Shown here in pieces: positions 1-6,238 of a DNA stretch of 7,251 nt. This DNA is from Thiobacillus sp. UBA2487 (lineage in GTDB: Bacteria; Pseudomonadota; Gammaproteobacteria; Burkholderiales; Sulfuriferulaceae). The notes beneath the pieces were generated by a model that made no database searches, had not been told where the DNA came from, and was given only the letters and a program-made list of their open reading frames with translations. Location: assembly GCA_002341815.1 (NCBI GenBank), contig DDOT01000059.1:197-7447 (forward strand). The letters are read 5' to 3'. The translations under genes and the position numbers were made by a program. Positions within the stretch are counted from its first letter, which is position 1. Each line of letters starts with the position of its first letter.

Positions 1-71
1 CCAATTGAATAAAATTTCAATATGTCACAAAAGACCAGTGAGGGCGCGCGTAAATTTATGAAAAGATCGGG
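1..71 (+). repeat. Intergenic repeat, copy 1 (left of the reductase gene)
   Basis: This segment is repeated in the same orientation at 1166-1233. The first 24 bases are identical in both copies. After a divergent spacer of 12 versus 9 bases, positions 37-71 match 1199-1233 at 30 of 35 bases. The left block contains a short dyad, ATTGAA at 4-9 and TTCAAT at 16-21. The right block carries a CGCG-rich stretch followed by ATGAAAAGATCGGG (58-71). That core recurs near the right end of the window. The repeat may continue left of base 1. Its nature is unknown: it could be a REP-like intergenic element, or the edge of a duplicated or inserted segment. Confidence 0.75.
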
Positions 72-102
72 TTAGACTTTTCATCGAACGTAAGGAACCA
101 AC

Positions 103-1137
103 ATGAACCGCCACCAGATCACTTTGAACACCCGTGACGGGCAATCCGTGGTATTTGAATGCGCCACGGATGAAGACATTTTATCGGCTGCCGAACAGCA
201 AACCATCTTGCTGCCTTCGCAGTGCCACAATGGTTCGTGCGGTGCTTGTGTGGCCTCGGTCAGTCAAGGCGACTATGATTTAGCACCGTGCAGTCCGGAC
301 GTGTTATCAGCAGACGCTCAATCACACGGTCAGGTGCTACTCTGCCGCACCCACCCGCGCAGCGATCTGCACATCAACACGCCCTACACCTACGATTTTA
401 TCCGGTTCGAACGCACGCCGGAACGTATGGCGGAAATCAGCGCGATTGAAACCGTTGCTCCCGATACCCTACGAATCGTACTCAACTTGCTGGCCGATGA
501 GCAACATGGTCAGGCGGCAGAATTTGAACCCGGGCAATATATGGAAATTGCGGTCCCGGACACTGACGCATGGCGCGCCTATTCGCTGGCCAACAATACC
601 AATTGGGACGGTCAACTGGAAATGGTCATCCGCCTGAGAACCGGCGGACTGTTTTCTGATTACTTGCGTCATGCCCAAGCGGGCGAACGCCTGTTGGTGC
701 GCGGCCCGCAAGGCACCTTTACCCTGCAGGAAAACGGCCTGCGCCCGCGCTGGTTTATCGGCGGCGGTACCGGTGTTGTGCCGCTGATATCCATGTTACG
801 CCGTATGGCCGACTGGGGCGACAGCCACCCGGCACGGCTGTATTTTGCCGTTCGGCACCGTGATGAACTGTTTTTCACCGAGCAATTGGCGGCATTGCAA
901 GCCCAACTGCCGCAATTACAGGTTAAATTTTGCGTATCGCAACCCGAAACAGCAGACACCAGCGGTGCCGGCAATGTCATCGAAACCCTGCGCACCGATC
1001 TTGCACAAAGCACGACCCTGCCGGATTGTTACGTTTGCGGATCTGCCCGCCTCGTGCAAGGCGTCACCCACGTTGCCACGATGCTCGGCGTTCCCGCCAC
1101 ACAACTCTATTCAGAACGGTTTGTTGCCGCGCCCTGA
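103..1137 (+). CDS. MmoC-like 2Fe-2S ferredoxin/FAD/NAD(P)H oxidoreductase
   Basis: A 344-aa cytosolic electron-transfer reductase. It is expected to pass electrons from NAD(P)H through FAD to a 2Fe-2S centre and on to an oxygenase or similar partner. The N-terminal plant-type ferredoxin domain (about 1-95) has the cluster cysteines C41, C46, C49 and C81 in CX4CX2CX31C spacing. The FAD-binding domain (about 105-205) shows RAYSLAN at 158-164. The nucleotide-binding domain (about 215-340) shows GGGTG at 220-224 and a Cys-Gly pair at 312-313. Order, length and N-terminal blocks such as FEC..DEDI, GDYDL and VLLCRT resemble the reductase MmoC of soluble methane monooxygenase (about 348 aa in Methylococcus, from memory). 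The start is backed by a Shine-Dalgarno TAAGGA at 91-96, six bases before the ATG. It stands alone on its strand between two direct repeats, with no hydroxylase, coupling protein or dioxygenase gene in the window. Its partner is therefore unknown, and phenol/benzoate-type or desaturase reductase roles remain possible. Confidence 0.88.
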   Translation: MNRHQITLNTRDGQSVVFECATDEDILSAAEQQTILLPSQCHNGSCGACVASVSQGDYDLAPCSPDVLSADAQSHGQVLLCRTHPRSDLHINTPYTYDFIRFERTPERMAEISAIETVAPDTLRIVLNLLADEQHGQAAEFEPGQYMEIAVPDTDAWRAYSLANNTNWDGQLEMVIRLRTGGLFSDYLRHAQAGERLLVRGPQGTFTLQENGLRPRWFIGGGTGVVPLISMLRRMADWGDSHPARLYFAVRHRDELFFTEQLAALQAQLPQLQVKFCVSQPETADTSGAGNVIETLRTDLAQSTTLPDCYVCGSARLVQGVTHVATMLGVPATQLYSERFVAAP

Positions 1138-1165
1138 TTAAAGCGCGGCGTTGTGATTCGTACGC

Positions 1166-1233
1166 CCAATTGAATAAAATTTCAATATGGAACGCACAAG
1201 TGAGGACGCGCGTTAATTCATGAAAAAATCAGG
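1166..1233 (+). repeat. Intergenic repeat, copy 2 (right of the reductase gene)
   Basis: Second copy of the segment at 1-71, in the same orientation and 1165 bases downstream. The two copies bracket exactly one gene. The first 24 bases are identical to copy 1, and 1199-1233 matches 37-71 at 30 of 35. Unlike copy 1, its right end is part of a good minus-strand terminator hairpin (1223-1250). The rest of the gap from 1138 to 1329 shows no coding potential that I can support. Confidence 0.75.
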
Positions 1234-1250
1234 CTGAGGAAGCCCTGATT
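1223..1250 (-). terminator. Rho-independent terminator of the flgO-ending operon
   Basis: Read on the minus strand, AATCAGGGCT (1250-1241), a short loop TCCTC (1240-1236) and AGCCTGATT (1235-1227) form a stem with one bulged G. The run of T continues to 1223, giving six T in total. It lies about 80 bases downstream of the stop codon of the last minus-strand gene, where the operon terminator is expected. On the plus strand the same stem is followed by GATTCC and no T tract, so it probably acts mainly in the minus direction. Its T tract and descending arm are also part of repeat copy 2. Confidence 0.75.
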
Positions 1251-1329
1251 GATTCCTGCGCAGTCACGGTAGCGGCCTGACAGGTTAACGTTATGCCAAT
1301 GGTAGATTCGGAAAATTGCTACCCTACCG

Positions 1330-1890
1330 TTAATCTTGTCGCACATAATTCCGTAACATTGCCGTCACATCATCGTCCTTTGGCAAGGTGTAGTTATCCA
1401 CTGCAAGCACCACGTCCGTTTGGGCTTGGATTACTTTCAACGTAACGTAAACGAAATTTTTGCTTTCGGCGTACGTACCAACCAACACAGCCTCGGCGTC
1501 ATGTGCATGCGCGATGTTTTTCACATCGCGCGTCAACATTAATTCGCCTTGGTCCTGCTTGATAAACACATTGTCGCGAAACTTCATTTCGACCACTTGC
1601 TGGCCACTCTGAGAAAATTTCGACGCCACTTGCTCAGATATCAATCGACCTAATGTGGATGACTGCTCCAAATGGTTGATATCCACCACGGTAGCCACAA
1701 TCATGGGTTGCGCAGGTGAAATCTTGCCTTGCAAGTCGGTCAACAGTCGAGCGGCTGCCGATTGATTGATGGCGGTAAACTGGTTTGCCGCTGCATCAGC
1801 ATAGGTCGTCGTGGATGTTGCAGGTTGATCCGCGCACGATGCCAAACCCATGCTCAACGTCAATGCCAAAATCAGGGTGGTTGTGCGCAT
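1330..1890 (-). CDS. FlgO-family outer-membrane lipoprotein
   Basis: A 186-aa predicted lipoprotein. The signal peptide has a short basic start, a hydrophobic core (about 5-16) and a lipobox LASC ending at C19. Residue +2 is Ala and not Asp, which favours the outer membrane. The mature part fits the FlgO domain: a stretch ending in VATVVDIN (65-72), SSTLGRLISEQVASKF (77-92), GELMLTRD (115-122) and AVLVGTY (134-140). In Vibrio, FlgO is an outer-membrane protein required for normal flagellar function and motility. Many relatives occur outside flagellar loci, as here, so the specific role is not established. The ATG is preceded by GGGAG at good spacing. The gene starts 2 bases after the stop of the 120-aa unknown protein, so the two are probably translationally coupled. 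It is the last gene of the minus-strand operon and is followed by the terminator at 1223-1250. I give no gene symbol because family membership does not prove flagellar FlgO function. Confidence 0.78.
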   Translation of the reverse strand: MRTTTLILALTLSMGLASCADQPATSTTTYADAAANQFTAINQSAAARLLTDLQGKISPAQPMIVATVVDINHLEQSSTLGRLISEQVASKFSQSGQQVVEMKFRDNVFIKQDQGELMLTRDVKNIAHAHDAEAVLVGTYAESKNFVYVTLKVIQAQTDVVLAVDNYTLPKDDDVTAMLRNYVRQD

Positions 1891-1892
1891 TA

Positions 1893-2255
1893 TTATTCTC
1901 CCACCACAGAAAAGCGCTTCACGGGCACGCTATTGTACAAGGACTGATCGCTGTCATTCACGTAATAGACATTCGTGCTGCGCGCCAGGTAATTCGCATC
2001 ATCCGATACTGATACATTCACAATGACTTCGGTTTTAGGCGTATCTTTCGCATATTTGGAGCCGAACCAATCGTAAGCATCAGCTCCTACGGCAAGAATG
2101 GCCGCTCCGCCCGCCGCAGTCCGTGCAACCGAGGTTGAACTATAGCCCTCTGCAAGCGCGCGGCCAAACGTCGGGCTGAGTGCCCAAACACCCGCAGTCA
2201 GCATGGTGGGCGCCCCCGCAAATTGCGGTTTAAGGCCGTCGCGGGTAATCCGCAC
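1893..2255 (-). CDS. Uncharacterised 120-aa protein coupled to the FlgO-like gene
   Basis: I do not recognise a named family. The reading frame lies between uvrC (8-base gap) and the FlgO-like gene (2-base gap), and its position argues that it is real. Residues 43-61 form a Gly/Ala-rich, moderately hydrophobic stretch ending in AYDW (60-63), which could be a membrane segment or hairpin. The C-terminal half (about 72-107) is polar, with alternating hydrophobic residues (EVIVNVSVS, STNVYYVND) suggesting beta structure, as in small periplasmic or envelope proteins. The start is uncertain. The GTG at 2255 has no convincing Shine-Dalgarno, and an in-frame ATG at 2204 would give 103 aa. Neither start yields a textbook signal peptide, which is odd for a partner of an outer-membrane lipoprotein. 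The upstream frame stays open into the end of uvrC. An envelope partner of the FlgO-like protein is an inference from gene order only. Confidence 0.6.
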   Translation of the reverse strand: MRITRDGLKPQFAGAPTMLTAGVWALSPTFGRALAEGYSSTSVARTAAGGAAILAVGADAYDWFGSKYAKDTPKTEVIVNVSVSDDANYLARSTNVYYVNDSDQSLYNSVPVKRFSVVGE

Positions 2256-2263
2256 CTTACTAC

Positions 2264-4063
2264 TCAGCGCAACGCGCGGTAGACCTGTTCTGCCAACTCG
2301 CGGCTGATGCCATCCACTTTGGCGATATCCTCGGCACTGGCGTTTTTCAGCTCACGCAAACCGCCAAACCGCTCTAGCAACTTCTGTCGACGTTTTGGCC
2401 CCACCCCCGGTATGTCCTGCAACACCGATTCGGTGCGGGCTTTCGCGCGTTTGGCGCGATGGCCGGTAATGGCAAAGCGATGGGCTTCATCGCGAATTTG
2501 TTGAATCAGGTGCAAGGCAGGGTCATCCGCCGACAGGCGGCGGGCCTGTCCATCCAGGGTTACCAGTTGTTCCATACCGGCCTTGCGTTCAACCCCTTTC
2601 GCGACGCCGATCAACAACACGTCATTGATACCAAGCTCGGCCAACACAGCGGCCGCAGCACGCAACTGACCCAACCCGCCATCGATCAGGATCAAGTCTG
2701 CCGCTTGCAACGCGTCATCCCGAATGCGCTCATAGCGGCGGCGCAACGCCTCGTGCATGGCCGCATAATCATCGCCCGCCTTGGCGCTGCGGATATTGAA
2801 CCGCCGGTATTGCCCGGGTTGCATGGCGGTCTGGTCATACACCACACAAGACGCGATGGTGGCTTCGCCCATGGTATGGCTGATATCAAAACACTCGATG
2901 CGTTGCAGATCCGGCAGTTCCAGTGTTTGTTGCAAGGCCAGCAGGCGTTGGGTCTGGGTGGCCTGCAACCCCACTTGGCGCACAATGGCCAGTCGGGCAT
3001 TGTGGATTGCCATGTCCAGCCATCGCCGACGCTGCCCGCTCACTCGATGCAACAATGCCACTTTTCGACCGGCGCGTTGCGCCAGCCAGTCGATCAATAC
3101 CGCGTCCTCTAACGGCTCGGACACAATCAAGGCGGTCGGTGGCGCGACCGCTGCATAGTGCTGGGCAATGAAGGCTTGCAAGGCTTCCGCAGGTCCGGCG
3201 TCCAGGCCATGGCGCGGAAACTGGCTACGGTCGCCCAAGTGGCGCCCCCCGCGGATCATGGTCAGATTGACGCACACCATGCCTTGCGCACTAACTGCCG
3301 CCAACACATCCACATCTGCCTCGGACAAGGTATCCACGGTCTGCTGCTCGCGCACCGCCGACAGGCTGCGAATCTGGTCCCGATACACGGCAGCCAGTTC
3401 ATAACGCATGGCATCAGCCGCTTGCTGCATCCGGTCGGTTACCGTCTGCAATACCTGATCGGTCTTGCCATGCAAAAAATCACGCGCTGCCTGTACATCG
3501 CGCGCGTAATCCTCGCGACTGATTTCACCGGTACACGGCGCACGACAGCGTTTGATCTGAAATAACAGGCAGGGGCGAGAGCGGTGCTCAAACACACTGT
3601 CTTCACACGTGCGCAGGCGAAACACTTTTTGCAGTATATCCATACTGTCACGCACTGCGGTCGCCCCGGGAAACGGACCAAATGCGCTATCCGCCCGCTT
3701 GGGTGTGCCACGAAAATACGCCATGCGCGGAAATGCATGTCCGGTCAACAACAAGTACGGATAGGACTTATCATCGCGAAACAGGATGTTATAACGCGGT
3801 GCCAGTGCCTTGATCAAATTGTTTTCCAGCAGCAACGCTTCAGCTTCCGACGCTGTCACTGTAATCTCAATGCCGGCAATTCGGCTGATCATCATACGGA
3901 TACGCGGCGAATGGTCGTTCTTCTGGAAATACGAGGCCACACGTTTGCGTAAATCTGCGGCCTTGCCGACATACAACACATTGCCCTGCTCATCCAGCAT
4001 GCGATACACGCCCGGTAAATGAGGCAGAGTGGCCAGAAAGGCCGTGGCATCAAATCGGCTCAT
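2264..4063 (-). CDS. uvrC: Excinuclease ABC subunit C (UvrC)
   Basis: The 599-aa nuclease of nucleotide excision repair, which makes the 3' and then the 5' incision around a lesion marked by UvrA and UvrB. It is full length. The N-terminal GIY-YIG nuclease domain has GVY at 18-20 and YVG at 31-33. Four cysteines at C153, C165, C173 and C177 match the iron-sulphur ligand pattern described for UvrC. The UVR motif that contacts UvrB lies at about 203-238. The C-terminal RNase H-like nuclease shows FDISH (392-396, catalytic D393), IDGG (460-463, D461) and H528 in DEAHRF. A tandem helix-hairpin-helix DNA-binding region fills about 549-599 (IPGVGPKRRQKLL and KVDGISRELAE). The ATG overlaps the stop of the uracil-DNA glycosylase gene by four bases (ATGA). 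The upstream Shine-Dalgarno is weak, so translation is probably coupled. Coupling of two repair genes is functionally coherent. The more usual neighbours of uvrC (uvrY, pgsA) are absent on both sides. Confidence 0.97.
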   Translation of the reverse strand: MSRFDATAFLATLPHLPGVYRMLDEQGNVLYVGKAADLRKRVASYFQKNDHSPRIRMMISRIAGIEITVTASEAEALLLENNLIKALAPRYNILFRDDKSYPYLLLTGHAFPRMAYFRGTPKRADSAFGPFPGATAVRDSMDILQKVFRLRTCEDSVFEHRSRPCLLFQIKRCRAPCTGEISREDYARDVQAARDFLHGKTDQVLQTVTDRMQQAADAMRYELAAVYRDQIRSLSAVREQQTVDTLSEADVDVLAAVSAQGMVCVNLTMIRGGRHLGDRSQFPRHGLDAGPAEALQAFIAQHYAAVAPPTALIVSEPLEDAVLIDWLAQRAGRKVALLHRVSGQRRRWLDMAIHNARLAIVRQVGLQATQTQRLLALQQTLELPDLQRIECFDISHTMGEATIASCVVYDQTAMQPGQYRRFNIRSAKAGDDYAAMHEALRRRYERIRDDALQAADLILIDGGLGQLRAAAAVLAELGINDVLLIGVAKGVERKAGMEQLVTLDGQARRLSADDPALHLIQQIRDEAHRFAITGHRAKRAKARTESVLQDIPGVGPKRRQKLLERFGGLRELKNASAEDIAKVDGISRELAEQVYRALR

Positions 4064-4740
4064 GCCCGATCAGCCCGTATCTTGGTAAACACCTCATGAA
4101 ACATGCTGTCGGTCAACCGACGGGTTTGCGTGTTGTAACGACTGCAATGGTAACTGTCATACAAGCGCATACCATTGGGCAATGCGTGAACCGCACCGTG
4201 CGCAAACCGGGCCGTACGCAGCGGACAACCCAACGCCCGCAAGATGGCGGCATGCGCCACCGTACCCAGTGCCAAAACACTGGCAACCTGCGGCATGGAC
4301 GCCAATTCACGGGCCAAAAAATGATTGCACTGTGCCACCTCAGCCGGCTGTGGCTTGTTTTGTGGCGGCAGGCATTTTACCGCGTTGGTGATACGACAAC
4401 CGGTGAGCACCAACCCGTCGGCCACATCCACCGAACGCGGCGCACTGGCAAAACCCGTGCGATACAAGGTGTCATACAACAAGATACCGGCATGATCACC
4501 GGTAAAGGGGCGACCGCTTCGGTTGGCACCATGCATGCCGGGCGCCAACCCGACGATCAACAACCAGGCCTGCCGGTCACCAAAGGCGGGCACCGGCTTC
4601 GCCCAGTAATCAGGATGGTCTTGCCGAATCTGATCCAAAAAACCTGCCAAACGTGGACACGCCCGACAACGCACATCGAATGACCCAATATCCTGCGCGA
4701 CCTGCCGGTCAGCGATGGCTTCGGCGTTTGAATGCGACAT
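4060..4740 (-). CDS. Uracil-DNA glycosylase, family 5 (UdgB type)
   Basis: A 226-aa base-excision repair glycosylase that removes uracil and, in family 5, other deaminated bases from DNA. The family call rests on GLAPGMHGANRSGRPFTGD (64-82). That segment lacks the Asp/Asn general base seen in several other UDG families, as is typical of family 5. The C-terminal active-site segment is YDSYHCSRYNT (194-204, H198). Iron-sulphur ligands are C25 and C28 (CRAC) and C123 and C138 (14 residues apart). The chosen ATG at 4740 has AAGGCG a few bases upstream. A longer in-frame start at 4824 would overlap nagZ and add a basic, unconserved-looking extension, so I reject it. The gene begins 38 bases after nagZ, and its stop overlaps the uvrC start. 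Family 4 is the main alternative, but the ANRSGRPFTGD block fits family 5 better. Confidence 0.87.
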   Translation of the reverse strand: MSHSNAEAIADRQVAQDIGSFDVRCRACPRLAGFLDQIRQDHPDYWAKPVPAFGDRQAWLLIVGLAPGMHGANRSGRPFTGDHAGILLYDTLYRTGFASAPRSVDVADGLVLTGCRITNAVKCLPPQNKPQPAEVAQCNHFLARELASMPQVASVLALGTVAHAAILRALGCPLRTARFAHGAVHALPNGMRLYDSYHCSRYNTQTRRLTDSMFHEVFTKIRADRA

Positions 4741-4778
4741 CGATTCGCCTTGAACCGCAGAATTTTTCACACCCCGAC

Positions 4779-5861
4779 TCATGCGCCACGCTGCCCGCAG
4801 GTATTGCCGGCATCGCTTTGCCAAAAATCGCCGCTATCATGCCCGAAAGCCGCCACCGCATGCCGGGCCTGCAAATAACGCGGCTGCATCAATAAACGCG
4901 CCATACTGACCGGATGTGGTCGGCCATGCAAGCGGGCACGCCGCGCCACATTCAAGGCATCATGTTTCCATTTCAATCGAGCCAATACCCGATCGGCGGC
5001 CTGCGGCTGATTGCACACCAACAACATATCGCAACCGGCATCAAGTGCCTGCTGGCTGCGCTGCACGATATCGCCCGCTACACCGGCGCCTTCCATCGAT
5101 AAATCATCGCTAAAAATCGCGCCATCAAATTTCATGCGCCCACGCAACACGTCGGACAGCCAAAATCGCGAAAATCCGGCCGGCTGTGCATCAATTTGCG
5201 CATAACACACATGCGCCGGCATGACGCCCGCCAACCCCGCGACCAATAACTGCCGATACGGCAACAAATCTCGCTGTTGCAAATCGTGTAATGGACGCTC
5301 GTCCACCGGCGCTGCCAAATGCGAATCTGCTTCCACCCAGCCGTGACCGGGAAAATGCTTGGCGACCGACTGCATGCCTGCTTCGTGCATTCCGCGCATT
5401 AACGCTTGTGCCAAATCGCCGACCGCCAACGGATCGGAATGAAAGGCACGATTGCCAATTACCGTTGAACGACCGTAATCCAGGTCGAGGACCGGCGCAA
5501 AACTCAAATCCAAACCGTGGGCGCGCAGTTCAGCCGCCATAACGTAGCCAACGTCATGCGCCAAATGCACAGCGCGTTGCGGTTGACGATCCCACACATA
5601 ACCAATGTCGCGCATGGCGGGCAATGCGGTAAAACCCTCGCGAAAACGCTGTACCCGCCCGCCTTCATGGTCGGTAGCAATCAACAAATGCGGGTGGCGC
5701 AACGCGCGGATTTCGTGCGTTAGCTGGCGCAATTGCTCAGAGGATGCATAATTGCGCGCAAACAGAATCACCCCGCCTACCAGCGGGTGCATCAAGCGTT
5801 CACGTTCGGTATCAGTCAATGCCAATCCCGCCACGTCGATCATCACCGGTCCCAAACTCAA
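4779..5861 (-). CDS. nagZ: Beta-N-acetylhexosaminidase NagZ (GH3)
   Basis: A 360-aa cytosolic glycoside hydrolase of family 3. It removes N-acetylglucosamine from GlcNAc-anhydroMurNAc-peptides during peptidoglycan recycling. In bacteria with inducible AmpC its product influences beta-lactamase induction. Visible motifs are DHEGGRVQRF (64-73), KHFPGHG (168-174), the DSH dyad (D179, H181) that acts as acid/base in NagZ enzymes, and FSDDLSM (250-256) with the nucleophile at D252. No signal peptide is present, in line with a cytosolic enzyme. The ATG overlaps the acpS stop (ATGA), and GGAG lies about eight bases upstream. The last twenty or so residues are rich in Asp, Gly and Ser and look like a nonconserved tail. 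Confidence 0.96.
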   Translation of the reverse strand: MSLGPVMIDVAGLALTDTERERLMHPLVGGVILFARNYASSEQLRQLTHEIRALRHPHLLIATDHEGGRVQRFREGFTALPAMRDIGYVWDRQPQRAVHLAHDVGYVMAAELRAHGLDLSFAPVLDLDYGRSTVIGNRAFHSDPLAVGDLAQALMRGMHEAGMQSVAKHFPGHGWVEADSHLAAPVDERPLHDLQQRDLLPYRQLLVAGLAGVMPAHVCYAQIDAQPAGFSRFWLSDVLRGRMKFDGAIFSDDLSMEGAGVAGDIVQRSQQALDAGCDMLLVCNQPQAADRVLARLKWKHDALNVARRARLHGRPHPVSMARLLMQPRYLQARHAVAAFGHDSGDFWQSDAGNTCGQRGA

Positions 5862-6238
5862 TCCCGTTGCTCCATCACCACAAACGCCACCACCATATCC
5901 CGCTCATCACTCAAGCTCACATGCACCCGACCGATGCCGCGAGCATCCAGCCAGTTTTGCAGCACCGTCGCACAGCGAAATGACGGTCGTCCCCACGCAT
6001 CATGCGTCAATTCCAGATTACCCAACAGCACCGGCGCACGCAAGCCGGTACCTGCCGCTTTGGCGAACGCCTCTTTTGCCGCAAAGCGTTTCGCCACAAA
6101 ACGCCATGGATTCTCGTCGGGCAATTCGGCCAGCTCACCTGCACCCAATACCCGTTGCGCCAAGCGGTGGCCATAACGCTGCCACAACGACGCCATGCGC
6201 GAAACCTGCACAATATCCGTGCCGATACCATAAATCAT
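5858..6238 (-). CDS. acpS: Holo-[acyl-carrier-protein] synthase
   Basis: A 126-aa 4'-phosphopantetheinyl transferase. It moves the phosphopantetheine arm from coenzyme A to the conserved serine of acyl carrier protein, giving the holo form needed for fatty acid synthesis. Diagnostic features are the N-terminal MIYGIGTDIV with the metal-binding D8, and RFAAKEAFAKAAGTG (51-65) with E56 and K60. The C-terminal strand VHVSLSDERDMVVAF (105-119) is usual in the family, as is the length. The ATG at 6238 is chosen because MxxGIGTDIV is the conserved N-terminus. A longer frame from 6412 would only add residues encoded opposite the end of the radical SAM gene. The start overlaps the radical SAM stop by four bases (ATGA), and the stop overlaps the nagZ start in the same way. 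Association of acpS with nagZ is seen in various proteobacteria. Confidence 0.96.
   Translation of the reverse strand: MIYGIGTDIVQVSRMASLWQRYGHRLAQRVLGAGELAELPDENPWRFVAKRFAAKEAFAKAAGTGLRAPVLLGNLELTHDAWGRPSFRCATVLQNWLDARGIGRVHVSLSDERDMVVAFVVMEQRD

Noticed and set aside
5..33. TTGAAT as the -35 of a reductase promoter
   Set aside because: No acceptable -10 lies 16-18 bases downstream, and the element is part of the repeat, which also occurs where no gene follows on that strand.
103..1137. Soluble methane monooxygenase locus
   Set aside because: Only a reductase is present, without any hydroxylase, regulatory protein or chaperone gene, so methane oxidation cannot be claimed.
1126..1149. Hairpin GCCGCGC/GCGCGGC as terminator of the reductase gene
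   Set aside because: The 7-base stem includes the last codons and the 10-base loop spans the stop codon. No T tract follows, so I could not support it as a terminator.
1..1233. CRISPR array or integron attC interpretation of the direct repeats
   Set aside because: There are only two full copies, the spacing is the size of a gene, and I saw no Cas or integrase gene and no clear attC core sites.
1301..1323. GGTAG/CTACC inverted repeat after the FlgO-like gene
   Set aside because: The stem is only five bases with a 13-base loop. The structure at 1223-1250 explains termination much better.
2459..3112. Plus-strand open frame of about 217 codons inside uvrC
   Set aside because: It is fully antisense to conserved uvrC coding sequence, with no recognisable motif or credible ribosome binding site.
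4096..4683. Plus-strand open frame of about 195 codons opposite the UDG gene
   Set aside because: It is a shadow of a conserved enzyme gene, and its Thr/Gln/Arg-rich translation resembles no family.
4741..4824. Upstream in-frame extension of the uracil-DNA glycosylase
   Set aside because: It would overlap nagZ, and the internal ATG at 4740 has a good ribosome binding site.
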